DNA of 56,024 bases from Candidatus Hydrogenedentota bacterium (GTDB taxonomy: Bacteria > Hydrogenedentota > Hydrogenedentia > Hydrogenedentales > CAITNO01), in assembly GCA_012730045.1 (NCBI GenBank), contig JAAYBR010000075.1:1-56024 (forward strand), in the 5' to 3' direction. Of the stretch, positions 18,806-27,296 are shown in pieces. The notes under the pieces are model-generated. The model made no database searches and was not told the origin of the DNA. It saw nothing but the letters and a program-made list of their open reading frames with translations. The position numbers were made by a program, and so were the translations under genes. The first letter of the stretch is position 1. Each line of letters begins with the position of its first letter.

Positions 18806-18952
18806 TCAGTCCTTTTCGAGAATGATCAGGAAATCGTTGTAGCTGCCGCCGTTGTTCGCGGTGATGGACACCACGCGCCACCCTTCGCGGAGCAGGTCCT
18901 CCAGCTCGTTCTTTCCTGAACCGTTCGACTGGATGATCAGCGCTTTTTGCAT
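18806..18952 (-). CDS. 48-residue conserved-looking small protein
   Basis: A short frame starting MQKALIIQSNGSGKNELEDL and ending in NDFLIILEKD. GGAGG stands six bases before the ATG, a strong ribosome site. The layout (beta strand, Asn-Glu-Leu helix, EGWRVVSI strand, FLIILEKD strand) resembles DUF4177-type small proteins with their LN-L--GW-VVS pattern. No membrane segment or cysteine is present. It lies between aroD and the GH39-like gene on the same strand, 30 bases after aroD. The function is unknown. Confidence 0.65.
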   Translation of the reverse strand: MQKALIIQSNGSGKNELEDLLREGWRVVSITANNGGSYNDFLIILEKD

Positions 18953-18982
18953 GACAAGCCTCCTCATGTCCGCCACAGGCGG

Positions 18983-19726
18983 TCAGCCTTCCTTGGAACC
19001 GGCAAACCCGTAAAAAAGGTTAATGTACTTGACCGTGTCCAGGCAATTCAATTGTCCCGGCGCGCTGGGCTCGCCGAGGAATGTGTAGGTCATCAGGGAA
19101 CCCAGCGCGGGAAAGAAGATTCTGGACGTCATCCCGGCGGGCCCCATGCCCATGACGGCCAGGGGGCGGGATGCATGGGCCAGGGTGAACGTCGCCAGCC
19201 GGCGGAGATCCTCCGGCGTGTTGCAGGTGACCGCAACCTTCAGAATGTCCACTCCCGCCTGGTCGGCGGAGACCGCCACCGCCTCCAGCGCGGAAAGGTC
19301 CGGGGTGGCGGTGAAGTCATGGAACGATCCGATCACGGTCTTGCCGGCGGCGCGGGCGGCGCCCACCGCCGCGCCCAGGATTTCCTTGGCGGAGAGCTCG
19401 ATGTCCAGGGCCTCGGCGTGCGGCAGTCCCGCCAGAATGCATGCAAGACGCCCCGCCTCATCACCGCGCCATCCGCCGCCCTCGGCGGCGCACCGGACGG
19501 TCAGCAGCCTGGGCATTCCGGCGAACCGGGCGCATTCCCCGGCGACCGTTTCCGGCGTGGGGCCGGGGAAGAGGTCGGCCCGCAGTTCTATGATGTCCGC
19601 CCCGGAGGCGAGGGCCGCCTCCACCTCGGTCCTGTCCACACCGGCGCGCACCGCCACAACAACGCGGGGCCTGCCGCCCAGGGCGCAGCCTCCGAGGCGG
19701 ATGGTGTTGTCGGGTTGCATTGGCAT
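18983..19726 (-). CDS. aroD: 3-dehydroquinate dehydratase, type I
   Basis: Third step of the shikimate pathway, dehydrating 3-dehydroquinate through a Schiff base. The motifs are IIELRADLF, the catalytic His in GSFHDF and the Schiff-base Lys in DILKVAV, with the late GSLMTYTFLGEPSAPGQ block. The ATG at 19726 has AAGGA ten bases upstream and gives 247 residues, a normal length. The open frame extends 11 codons further but overlaps the promoter. A promoter at 19749-19778 serves it. No other shikimate genes are nearby. Confidence 0.93.
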   Translation of the reverse strand: MPMQPDNTIRLGGCALGGRPRVVVAVRAGVDRTEVEAALASGADIIELRADLFPGPTPETVAGECARFAGMPRLLTVRCAAEGGGWRGDEAGRLACILAGLPHAEALDIELSAKEILGAAVGAARAAGKTVIGSFHDFTATPDLSALEAVAVSADQAGVDILKVAVTCNTPEDLRRLATFTLAHASRPLAVMGMGPAGMTSRIFFPALGSLMTYTFLGEPSAPGQLNCLDTVKYINLFYGFAGSKEG

Positions 19727-19748
19727 CACGTGTTGTTCCTTCGGGAAG

Positions 19749-19778
19749 ATGATACACAAACAGGGTGGGCGTTGTCAG
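19749..19778 (-). promoter_or_regulatory. Sigma70-type promoter of aroD
   Basis: CTGACA, an 18-base spacer and TATCAT on the minus strand, ending 22 bases before the aroD ATG. It lies in the 70-bp gap after the lpxL-like gene. A small GC hairpin just upstream (about 19780-19795) could stop readthrough from that gene. Confidence 0.55.
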
Positions 19779-19796
19779 GGCGGGGCTCTCCCCGAA

Positions 19797-20750
19797 TCAG
19801 TCCCCCTGCTTTTCGGCAGATTCCCGGCGTTCAAGACGGGCCGCCCACTCCCGCTCGAGGCGCTCACGTTTGCGCCAGCGCCGATGGAACCAAAGCCACT
19901 GTCCGGGGCTTCGCCGAACGAGGGTTTCCAGGGCCGCCTGACAGCGCCGGGTGTTCTCCACCAGGTCTGCAAGGGTGTCGTCTGTGTGGACCATTTCGAG
20001 AGGCGGACAAAACTCCAGAACGTACTTGCCCTCGTCGTTGCGCGTCATGGATACGGGATAGACCGGGCATTTTGCCCGTCTCGCCAGCATGACGGGTCCA
20101 ATGGTCGCCCAGGTGTCCACTCCAAAGAAGGGCGCGGGCAGCGCGTTTTCCCGCGGGTTCTGGTCCGCAAGAATCCCGGCGCATATTCCCTGTTTCACCG
20201 CGGTGACCAGGGCGCCCATTGCCGCGTCCTTGTGCACCGTCTCCACGCCCGGAACGCGGCGCACCGCATCCACCATGCGGTCGAGAACCGGGTCGTCAAA
20301 GCCCCGGACAACGATCATGGATTTGATCCCGCAGACAGCCGCAGCCGGGGCGAGCCACTCCCAGTTTCCCAGGTGCGCGCCGACAAAGACCCCCCCCTGC
20401 GCCCGGTCAACATGTTCAAGCCCCGCCACATGAAACAGTTCGCCGGGGGTGGACGACGCAACCCTCGGAATCCATGCGAACTCGGCGGCCACCCGCCCCA
20501 GATTTCTCGCCGCCCCGCGCAGGATGCTTTTCTTCTGAGAGGGGGTCAGCGTGTCGCCGTACGCAAGGTCCAGATTGGCCATACCCACTTTCTTCAGGCG
20601 CGGCAGCACCAGAAGCGCCAGAAGGAAGAAGCGTTCGCCCAACACCCTGGAAACGGTCAGGGGAAGCGCCCCCATGAGCCGGCAGAGCAGGACTGCCGCG
20701 ATGGACTGCGCCCGTTTCAGGGGGGATACTTTTGTCTTGGCGTCGCTCAC
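19797..20750 (-). CDS. Lipid A biosynthesis acyltransferase (LpxL/HtrB family)
   Basis: A 317-residue inner-membrane acyltransferase that adds a secondary acyl chain to lipid A. It has an N-terminal hydrophobic segment, the catalytic HX4E box as HLGNWE in FVGAHLGNWEWLAP, then ILADQNPRENALPAPFFG and PVYPVSMTRND. The GTG start is one base after the stop of the upstream beta-CASP gene. It supports an LPS-bearing outer membrane. LpxL and LpxM cannot be told apart from sequence alone. Confidence 0.88.
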   Translation of the reverse strand: MSDAKTKVSPLKRAQSIAAVLLCRLMGALPLTVSRVLGERFFLLALLVLPRLKKVGMANLDLAYGDTLTPSQKKSILRGAARNLGRVAAEFAWIPRVASSTPGELFHVAGLEHVDRAQGGVFVGAHLGNWEWLAPAAAVCGIKSMIVVRGFDDPVLDRMVDAVRRVPGVETVHKDAAMGALVTAVKQGICAGILADQNPRENALPAPFFGVDTWATIGPVMLARRAKCPVYPVSMTRNDEGKYVLEFCPPLEMVHTDDTLADLVENTRRCQAALETLVRRSPGQWLWFHRRWRKRERLEREWAARLERRESAEKQGD

Positions 20751-20751
20751 G

Positions 20752-22128
20752 TCATGCCTCCAGCGTCACCACCTGCCCGACCTCCGGCATAAAGGTGCGC
20801 CGGCCGGCGCCGGTGTTCTCCTCCATCCACCGGACGGCGTCGGGATCCCCGTGGATGTAGACCACGTTCTCCGGCTGGATGCGGTCCACAACGTCCGCCA
20901 GCTCGGAGCGGGTGGCGTGGGCGCTGAACCGGAACTTCTGCACGTTTTCCAGCACCTTCTCCACGGGCGGCCGGTTCAACTCGAATTGGAGCGGGGCGCC
21001 GACAGGGGCGTGCAGCAGCTTGTATCCGGGGGTGTCCGGGTCGAGATAGCCCGCGAAAAAGATGCCGTGCTGGGTCTGGCGGACCATTTCCTGTGCGAGC
21101 AGGGCGGACGGGGTATTTTCCATCATCATGCCCGAGGTGGCCACAATCACGCAGGGTTCGCGCAGAAGACGCTTCACCTCGCCGGGTTCCCAGAGGTTGC
21201 CGAGGCGCTCGAAGCGCCGCAGCGGGCGCAGCTCTGCGTGGGGCATGAGCAGGTCGGAGTAGGTCTGGTAGACCTCATAGATGGCCCGTCCCAGCCCGGC
21301 GGTGTAGATGGGCGTGAAGGGAATGGCGCCCCGCTCCTGCAAGTCGGCCACAATGTTGGCGATTTCCTGCGTGCGGCCCAGGGCGAAACTCGGGATCAGG
21401 GCGCATCCGCCCCCCTGGAGCGTGGCGTTGAGCGCCCCGCCGAGGCGCTCAATCTCCTCCCGGTAGGTGCCAAAACTGTCATCGTCCGTGGCGCCCTGCG
21501 TGGACTCGATCACCAGGGTGTCCACATGGATGTCGCGGGGCAGGGGGCGGTAGCCCCCCATGAGGTGCTGCCGGGTCTTGCAGATGTCGCCGGTGTAGAA
21601 CACCGTGTGTCCGGGCAGGCGCAGCAGCACGCTCCCGCCGCCCAGCACATGGCCCGCCTCGATGAACATGGCCTCCGCGCCGTCGCCGCAGGGCATTGGA
21701 AAGGGCTTCAGGAAGTCGTGATGCTCCGTTGCGCGCAGGAAATAGCCGACATCCTCATGCTCGTAGAGGGGGTAGTCGCTGATGCCCCGCTCTTTGGAGA
21801 GGGTTTCCATGACGGACACGCTGTTGTGGAGCATGCGGTCCATGATCCGCGCCGTGGCCGAGGTGGCATGCCACTTTATCCCGGGGAACATGCGCGCAAG
21901 ATGGGGGGCCGCGCCGCAGTGGTCCACATGTCCGTGCGTGATGACGCACGCGTCCGGGCGGCGCGAAAGCAGGTCGAAGGCGGGCAGCGCGGCCGCGCCG
22001 TCCTTTTTGGGGTGCGTTCCGCAGTCCAGAAGGACCTGATGCCCGTTGAGGGAAACGAGGAAACTGTTTGCCCCCACTTCGCACCCGCCGCCCAGGGCGC
22101 AGAATTGTATGGTGGAACTCGAAGTCAT
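20752..22128 (-). CDS. Beta-CASP metallo-beta-lactamase ribonuclease
   Basis: A 458-residue MBL-fold protein of the CPSF73/RNase J-like group that processes or degrades RNA. The zinc motif THGHVDHCG and the later AGHVLGGGSVLL and FYTGDI are present. The beta-CASP domain is marked by SFALGRTQE, ATSGMMM and FSAHATRSEL, with VVYIHGDPDA near the end. It is closer to the archaeal/CPSF type than to RNase J. The ATG lies only seven bases after a good -10 hexamer, so the mRNA may be leaderless. A lipid A acyltransferase gene follows after one base. Confidence 0.85.
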   Translation of the reverse strand: MTSSSTIQFCALGGGCEVGANSFLVSLNGHQVLLDCGTHPKKDGAAALPAFDLLSRRPDACVITHGHVDHCGAAPHLARMFPGIKWHATSATARIMDRMLHNSVSVMETLSKERGISDYPLYEHEDVGYFLRATEHHDFLKPFPMPCGDGAEAMFIEAGHVLGGGSVLLRLPGHTVFYTGDICKTRQHLMGGYRPLPRDIHVDTLVIESTQGATDDDSFGTYREEIERLGGALNATLQGGGCALIPSFALGRTQEIANIVADLQERGAIPFTPIYTAGLGRAIYEVYQTYSDLLMPHAELRPLRRFERLGNLWEPGEVKRLLREPCVIVATSGMMMENTPSALLAQEMVRQTQHGIFFAGYLDPDTPGYKLLHAPVGAPLQFELNRPPVEKVLENVQKFRFSAHATRSELADVVDRIQPENVVYIHGDPDAVRWMEENTGAGRRTFMPEVGQVVTLEA

Positions 22129-22135
22129 TGGCGCG

Positions 22136-22165
22136 ATTTTATCCGCGCGGCCCCTGTGATTGCAA
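22136..22165 (-). promoter_or_regulatory. Promoter of the beta-CASP nuclease gene
   Basis: TTGCAA, 18-base spacer, TAAAAT on the minus strand. The -10 ends seven bases before the ATG at 22128, so transcription should begin at or next to the start codon. No Shine-Dalgarno sequence is present. Confidence 0.6.
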
Positions 22166-22209
22166 TGGCAGCACGGGGTTCTCGCGGCGGCTGGGGGCTT
22201 TTCCCCGGG

Positions 22210-24066
22210 CTATTTTGCGTGTTTCCGGCCGATTCCGCCGAAACACAGGGCGAGATGCTCGTCCGACTCGCGTTTGGTGGCCAGGCTGACGACGACGGCG
22301 ACCACTGCGGAGACCGGCAGGGCGACGAACAGCGCCTCCACCCAGTTCCAGTGGATGCCGAAGACGGGCTCCGGAAGCAGGGTCGGCTTGCCGAGGAGAT
22401 AGTTGGACAGAATGGCCGGAAGCGTCGTCTTGGGCATCTGGATGAACGTGATCCAGAAGAAGCCGAAGAGGAACCCCGTGCAGATGCTGGCGACGGCCCC
22501 CGCCCTGGTCATGCCCTTCCAGAACAGGGCGCCGGCATAGGCCGGAAGAAAGGCCGCGGCGCAGAGGCCGAAGAAGATCGCCGTGGCCGCCGCGATGATG
22601 CCCTCGGGAAGCACGAAACAGAGCACCACCGTCGCGACAAGGCCAAGCACGATGCCCAGCCGGGTGATCAGCACGGTGCCCGCGCCGGCTTTGGACCCCA
22701 TGAGGCCCTTCTCGAAGAAGTCGCGCCCGATGGCGGTCCCCATGGTGTGGAACTGGGAGCTGAGCGTGGACATGGCCGCCGACAGCAGGGTGAGCATGAA
22801 CAGCAGGCCGAACCATTTCGGGAGCGCGCCGTTGATGAAGGCGGGGATGATGGAGTCAATGTTGCCCCCAGGCACCGAGGCCAGGGCCACCTTTCCCCCA
22901 TGTTCCGGCATGAGAAACCAGGCGTTGGACAGGGCCCCCGCAGTGAACGCGACGCCCGTCATGGACAGGATGAACACGCTGCCCACGAGCACGGCCCGGT
23001 GCAGCTCCTGGTCGCTCTTCACCGTCATGAACCGGACCGCGAGCTGCGGCTGGGCAAGCACGCCCAGACCCACGCCCATGACGAGGCTGGTGATGAGCGT
23101 GTAGAGCATGGGGGAGTCCTTCTTGGGCATGCGCGTCCATCCCTGGAACCCGCTCTTGGAGAGCTTGGCGATCACGAGCTGGTTCACCAGCTCGGGGTGC
23201 GCCTTGAGGATGCCGCCGACAGCCTTGGCCTCCGGAAGCTTCTCGAAGAAGGCCGCCTTCTGCGCGTCGTCCATGGCGGCGGTCTTCTTCAACTCCTCCG
23301 CCACCCCCGCAAACCAGCCGAGCAGGGCCGCGTCTTCCAGGCCGGCGGGGGCCGCCGCGCGCACTTCCGGAAGCGCCGCCTCCCACTGGGCCGCCGTGTC
23401 CGCCGGAATCACGTCCAGCTTCTTGTGCGCGTCCACCACCCCGCCGAGCTGCGCGTAGGTGTAGAAGATCAGAATGATCATTCCCACGAACATGATGCCG
23501 CCCTGCAGGGCGTCGGTGTACATGACGCCCTTGAGCCCGCCGGCGATGACGTAGGCGGCCACCACGAGGCTGGACACGGTCACGGCGACGGCGAAGTCCA
23601 CCATGAACGTGGACTCGATGTAGCGCGCGATGCCGATCAGCACCGCCGACGCGTACAGGGGCATGAACACGAGGATGATCAGGGCGCAGGCGGCCTGGAT
23701 GAACCGGGAGTTGAAGCGGCGCCCAAGCAGCTCGGGAAAGGTGTGGGCCTGAAGGTGCAGGCCCATGCGGCGCGTCCGCTTGCCAAACACCACAAAGGCG
23801 ATGAAGATGCCCACGAAAATGTTGAACACTGTGAGCCACAGCACCCCCATGCCGTAAACCGCCGCAGCGCCCCCAAACCCGACAATGGCGGAGGTGCTGA
23901 TGAAGGTCGCCCCGTAGGAGAGCGCCATGACCACCGGGTGCGCCTTCCGGCCGGCGACCAGGTAGTCGGCCGTGGTCTGGGTGGCCTTGTAGCCCCGGAA
24001 GCCCAGGTAGGCCACCGCGCAGAGGTAGAGAATCGCGAAAATGGACAAAGTCATGACACTGTTCAT
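22210..24066 (-). CDS. Sodium:solute symporter family transporter
   Basis: A 618-residue SSS-family permease with about 12-13 hydrophobic segments. Typical blocks are [42 protein letters not shown] and [20 protein letters not shown]. Between about residues 215 and 320 there is a charged Ala/Glu/Lys-rich insert that is not membrane-spanning, making the protein longer than PutP-type carriers. The start has AGGA nine bases upstream. A 57-residue single-TM protein is encoded just before it, as in other two-part SSS transporters. The substrate is unknown. Confidence 0.88.
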   Translation of the reverse strand: MNSVMTLSIFAILYLCAVAYLGFRGYKATQTTADYLVAGRKAHPVVMALSYGATFISTSAIVGFGGAAAVYGMGVLWLTVFNIFVGIFIAFVVFGKRTRRMGLHLQAHTFPELLGRRFNSRFIQAACALIILVFMPLYASAVLIGIARYIESTFMVDFAVAVTVSSLVVAAYVIAGGLKGVMYTDALQGGIMFVGMIILIFYTYAQLGGVVDAHKKLDVIPADTAAQWEAALPEVRAAAPAGLEDAALLGWFAGVAEELKKTAAMDDAQKAAFFEKLPEAKAVGGILKAHPELVNQLVIAKLSKSGFQGWTRMPKKDSPMLYTLITSLVMGVGLGVLAQPQLAVRFMTVKSDQELHRAVLVGSVFILSMTGVAFTAGALSNAWFLMPEHGGKVALASVPGGNIDSIIPAFINGALPKWFGLLFMLTLLSAAMSTLSSQFHTMGTAIGRDFFEKGLMGSKAGAGTVLITRLGIVLGLVATVVLCFVLPEGIIAAATAIFFGLCAAAFLPAYAGALFWKGMTRAGAVASICTGFLFGFFWITFIQMPKTTLPAILSNYLLGKPTLLPEPVFGIHWNWVEALFVALPVSAVVAVVVSLATKRESDEHLALCFGGIGRKHAK

Positions 24067-24117
24067 GGATGCGTTTCCTTCCAGATGACGACGTAGAAGT
24101 ATCGGCAGGAACCCGGG

Positions 24118-24291
24118 TTAGAGTTCCTTGGAAATCTTGTCCTCTTCCTCTGCCCACGCGGCCGTGTCGGTGGACAGGTCCGCCTCCCCGCCCTTGTTCC
24201 AGAAGACGAGCCCATAAACCACGGAAACAAGCGTGCTTGCGATGCAGAGCACATAGGCGAGCCAAATCCAGAAATCCGGTATTCCGAGCAT
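24118..24291 (-). CDS. Symporter small accessory protein
   Basis: A 57-residue protein: MLGIPDFWIWLAYVLCIAST begins one membrane helix that runs to about residue 30, followed by an acidic, soluble C-tail ending KISKEL. Small one-helix proteins of this pattern (short N-terminus, W-x-W-x-A-Y-x-L-C-I-A-S) are encoded directly before SSS transporters in many bacteria and are thought to be subunits. AGGGAG lies just before the ATG. It is the first gene after a strong promoter, and the transporter gene follows 51 bases later. Confidence 0.85.
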   Translation of the reverse strand: MLGIPDFWIWLAYVLCIASTLVSVVYGLVFWNKGGEADLSTDTAAWAEEEDKISKEL

Positions 24292-24360
24292 GATGTCTCC
24301 CTCGTTGCCGCGCGCCCTTGACCTGACAAATCTGCCAAAACTCCTCGCACGAACAGGGGT

Positions 24361-24389
24361 ATTTTACAGATTTCGAGAATTCAAGTCAA
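24361..24389 (-). promoter_or_regulatory. Strong sigma70 promoter of the symporter operon
   Basis: TTGACT, 17-base spacer, TAAAAT on the minus strand: close to consensus and clearly AT-rich against the local GC. The predicted 5' leader to the ATG at 24291 is about 60 bases. Confidence 0.75.
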
Positions 24390-24395
24390 CAAAGA

Positions 24396-24414
24396 CGTTT
24401 TCTTGCGGAAAACG
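24396..24414 (-). terminator. Possible terminator after argH
   Basis: CGTTTTC and GAAAACG form a 7-bp stem with a 5-nt loop, followed on the minus strand by TCTTTGTT. The stem is AT-rich and weak. It lies between argH and the symporter promoter, where a stop is expected. Confidence 0.35.
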
Positions 24415-24478
24415 CGGAGACCGCATTCCCCGCTTTTTCGAAAAGAGGAGAGGGGCGGAGAGGGGGGGGGCCGAAGGA

Positions 24479-25855
24479 TCAGGCACCGAGTTCTTTCAGC
24501 ACTTTGCGCAGAGCGGCTTTGACCCGGCGCGGGGAGGTGGCGCCGTGGGTGTCGCGCAGGCGCACCATGGTCTCCGGCGTGACCGCCTCGTAAACGTCCG
24601 GGCCGAAGGACTCCGAATGCCGCGTGTACTCCTCGAGGGAAAGCTCCGGCAGAGAGGTGTCCAGCTCGATGCAGCGGCGGACGATGCGCCCGACCACGCC
24701 GTGGGCCTCGCGGAAGGGCATGCCCTTGCGGACGAGATAGTCGGCGAGGTCGGTGGCCTCCATGAAGCCCAGGCGCAGGGCGCGCGCGACCGCGTCGCGG
24801 CGCACGGAAATGGACGGGATCATGGCGGCGTACACGGCCAGGCAGAGCTGGACGGTGTCGGACGCGTGGAAGACGGGCTCCTTGTCCTCCTGAAGGTCGC
24901 GGTTGTAGGTGAGCGGAAGCCCCTTGATGAGCGTGAGCAGGGCGACGAGGTCGCCGTAGACGCGGCCGGTCTTCCCGCGCACGAGCTCGGCGACATCGGG
25001 GTTCTTCTTCTGCGGCATGATGCTGGAGCCGGTGGTGAAGGCGTCGCCGATCTCGACGAAGCCGAACTCCTGGCTCGACCACAGCACCAGCTCCTCGCTC
25101 AGGCGGGACAGGTGCGCCATCACGAGGGAGCTGTTCGCGCAGAACTCCACCAGGCTGTCGCGGTCCGAGACGGCATCCATGCTGTTTCCGGACAGGGCGT
25201 CGAATCCGAGTTCCTTCGCCACCTGCGCGCGGTCCACAGGGTAGGGGGTGCCTGCCAGGGCGGCGGCGCCCAGAGGCATGACGTTCACGCGCCGGCGCAT
25301 CTGGGTGAACCGCTCCTGGTCGCGGGCGAACATGGCGGCGTAGGCGAGCAAGTGGTGCGCGAGCAGCACGGGCTGCGCGTGCTGGAGGTGGGTGAATCCG
25401 GGCAGGATGACGTCGAGGTTCGCCTCGGCGAACCGGGCCAGGGCCAGGCGCAGTTCCCGCAGGAGGGCGACGACGGCGTCGGTCTGGTCGCGGAGCCACA
25501 GGCGGACGTCGGTGGCGATCTGGTCGTTCCGGCTGCGGCCCGTGTGCAGGCGTTTTCCCGCGTCGCCAATCTTGGCCACGAGGGCCGCCTCGATGTTGGT
25601 GTGCACGTCCTCCAGGGCGGCGGACCACGCCATGCGCCCGGCGGCGATGTCGGCGGCGATCTCCTTGAGACCGCGGATGATTTTTGCCGCGTCCCCCTTC
25701 TGGATGATGCCGCAGTCGCCGAGCATGCGCGCGTGGGCGATGCTGGCCGTGATGTCCCACGGGGCCAGCCGGGCGTCAAACGACACCGACTCGCCGAGCG
25801 TCTCCACCAGCGCGTGCGTTTTTCCCTCGAAACGTCCGCCCCAAAGCTTGGACAT
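24479..25855 (-). CDS. argH: Argininosuccinate lyase
   Basis: Cleaves argininosuccinate to arginine and fumarate, the last step of arginine synthesis. The superfamily signature GSSIMPQKKNPD is intact. The N-terminus MSKLWGGRF, EDVHTNIE, HTGRSRNDQ and TPYPVDR are also typical, and the length of 458 residues is standard. AAGG lies six bases before the ATG. Other arg genes are not in the window. It follows two small genes on the same strand. Confidence 0.97.
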   Translation of the reverse strand: MSKLWGGRFEGKTHALVETLGESVSFDARLAPWDITASIAHARMLGDCGIIQKGDAAKIIRGLKEIAADIAAGRMAWSAALEDVHTNIEAALVAKIGDAGKRLHTGRSRNDQIATDVRLWLRDQTDAVVALLRELRLALARFAEANLDVILPGFTHLQHAQPVLLAHHLLAYAAMFARDQERFTQMRRRVNVMPLGAAALAGTPYPVDRAQVAKELGFDALSGNSMDAVSDRDSLVEFCANSSLVMAHLSRLSEELVLWSSQEFGFVEIGDAFTTGSSIMPQKKNPDVAELVRGKTGRVYGDLVALLTLIKGLPLTYNRDLQEDKEPVFHASDTVQLCLAVYAAMIPSISVRRDAVARALRLGFMEATDLADYLVRKGMPFREAHGVVGRIVRRCIELDTSLPELSLEEYTRHSESFGPDVYEAVTPETMVRLRDTHGATSPRRVKAALRKVLKELGA

Positions 25856-25898
25856 GAGATGCCTTCCCTGGTCGTGCGGTCCCGCGCGCGGGACGCGC

Positions 25899-26090
25899 TT
25901 ATTTCTTGTGTTTTCCGCCCTTGGGCGCGCTTCCGCTTTCCGTCGCCTTCCGGATGATCTCGTCCACCTCCTTCAGGATGGTGGCGTGAATCTCCCTGCG
26001 GTGGTTGTCGGCGACCTTGTAGTGCTGGTTCTGCTCAAGCAGCTCCATGGTGCGCTCCGCGACCTGCCAGGCGAAATCGTGGACTTTCAT
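25899..26090 (-). CDS. Hypothetical 63-residue charged protein
   Basis: A small soluble protein, MKVHDFAWQVAERTMELLEQ at the start and a Lys-rich tail KGGKHKK. It appears all-helical. GGAGGAACGGCC before the ATG is a strong ribosome site, which supports translation. It sits 43 bases before argH. A TATAGT at 26122-26127 (minus strand) may be its -10 element. The function is not recognised. Confidence 0.6.
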   Translation of the reverse strand: MKVHDFAWQVAERTMELLEQNQHYKVADNHRREIHATILKEVDEIIRKATESGSAPKGGKHKK

Positions 26091-26162
26091 GGCCGTTCCT
26101 CCGGGGGTTGGCGGACGCCATACTATAGCGCGGCGGGACGGCGCGGTTCACGCGGCCGCGTG

Positions 26163-26585
26163 TCAGGGGGCGCCGCCGTTGCCGCCGCCGCGCGGCCGGG
26201 GCGGCGCCGTGGGGTTGCGCCGCTCCTCCTCCAGCGCCTTGCGCAGGGCCTCGCGGAAGGCGGGGTCGCCCACGGTCTCCTGGTAGATGTCCCGCGCGCC
26301 AAGGGCGTAGTGCAGACGGATGAAGCGCAGGTCGAGCACAGCGGCGTAGAGGGCCGCCAGCAGCAGGAACAGGAAGACTCCCCAGTACCCGGCGAGCCAG
26401 AGCCAGTGCTGTTTCGGGTCCATTATCATGCCGCCGTACCAGGCCATGATCCCCGCGGCGGTCAGGCAACCCAGGGCGGCGCGCCGCCAGAACTTCTGAG
26501 TCAGATAGGGGGTTCCCTCCGGCGGTATGGTCCTGCCCGGAGGCGCCGCCGCCGGTTCCCGGTCTTTTCGCTGCTTTGGCTCCAC
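26163..26585 (-). CDS. Hypothetical membrane protein, two helices
   Basis: A 140-residue protein with a Pro-rich charged N-terminus and two hydrophobic helices (around LGCLTAAGIMAWYGGMIM and WLWLAGYWGVFLFLLLAAL). A soluble helical tail containing DPAFREALRKALEEER follows, and it ends in a Pro/Gly stretch. The GTG start has GGAGGG eight bases upstream. It is divergent from the FHA-phosphatase-kinase operon, with 201 bp between them. It could be a partner of that operon, but there is no direct evidence. Confidence 0.6.
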   Translation of the reverse strand: MEPKQRKDREPAAAPPGRTIPPEGTPYLTQKFWRRAALGCLTAAGIMAWYGGMIMDPKQHWLWLAGYWGVFLFLLLAALYAAVLDLRFIRLHYALGARDIYQETVGDPAFREALRKALEEERRNPTAPPRPRGGGNGGAP

Positions 26586-26786
26586 GAAGACAACCCTCCT
26601 ATGGCCGCCGGCGTTCCTTTGGCGGAACGTGCGGACCAGCGACCGGCATTATTCCGCAGGCACCGCCCGATGTCAAGTCCCCCCCCTTGTTCAGTGATTT
26701 TCCCCGGGCGCCGGTTTTCTGCATAATGTCTGCGGGCGCGGCGGAAGGACTGCCCGCGGCCAGGGCCCGAATCGGGGACGATTTCG

Positions 26787-27296
26787 ATGCGCTATGTGAA
26801 AGTCTGCCCGCGCTGCGGGGCGGAGAACGACGAGATGGCGGAGATCTGCCTGAGGGACGGCGAGTTCCTCGGCATGGTGCCCGCGACCCCCGCGGCGCCC
26901 CCGCGGCCGGAAGCCGCGCCCCCCGCCCCCGCGGCGCCCGCCGTGGAAGCCGCCCGCGCGGACGGCGAGGATATTGTGCTGTACCTGGAGAACGCCGCCA
27001 CGGGCGAGTGTTATCTGCTGCGGCCGGGGTGGGTGGTCGGGCAGGAGCATCCTGAAAACATGGCGGAGGTGCAGCTCGGGGAGCGGCCGGGCATTCAGTA
27101 TGTTCACCGCAGGCACTGCCGGTTTCTTCACGGGGGGGGCGTGTGGGAGGTGGAGGCGCTGGAGCAGCCGGACTACACGAACCCCACCCTGGTCAACCGG
27201 CGGCGCGTGCCCGCGGGCGGGCGGATGGCGCTGCGCAACGGGGACAGTCTCGCCCTTTCGGGGGTCCAGTTCACGGTGAGGATCATCGCCCCATGA
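26787..27296 (+). CDS. Zinc-ribbon and FHA domain protein
   Basis: A 169-residue protein. The N-terminus has CPRCG and a further Cys in EICLRDGEF, a degenerate zinc ribbon with three cysteines. A Pro/Ala linker (about 33-57) leads to an FHA-like domain (about 62-168) with WVVGQE, VHRRHCRF, NPTLVNRRRV and LRNGDSLALSGVQFTV, a phosphothreonine-reading fold. It is the first gene of a four-gene operon, and its stop overlaps the phosphatase ATG by 4 nt. It probably reads phosphosites made by the kinase two genes downstream. A CATAAT at 26722-26727 could be its -10. Confidence 0.8.
   Translation: MRYVKVCPRCGAENDEMAEICLRDGEFLGMVPATPAAPPRPEAAPPAPAAPAVEAARADGEDIVLYLENAATGECYLLRPGWVVGQEHPENMAEVQLGERPGIQYVHRRHCRFLHGGGVWEVEALEQPDYTNPTLVNRRRVPAGGRMALRNGDSLALSGVQFTVRIIAP

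Noticed and set aside
20551-24096. A 1181-codon plus-strand open frame
   Set aside because: Antisense to the acyltransferase, beta-CASP and symporter genes. Its product is rich in His/Arg/Gly repeats with no recognisable motif.
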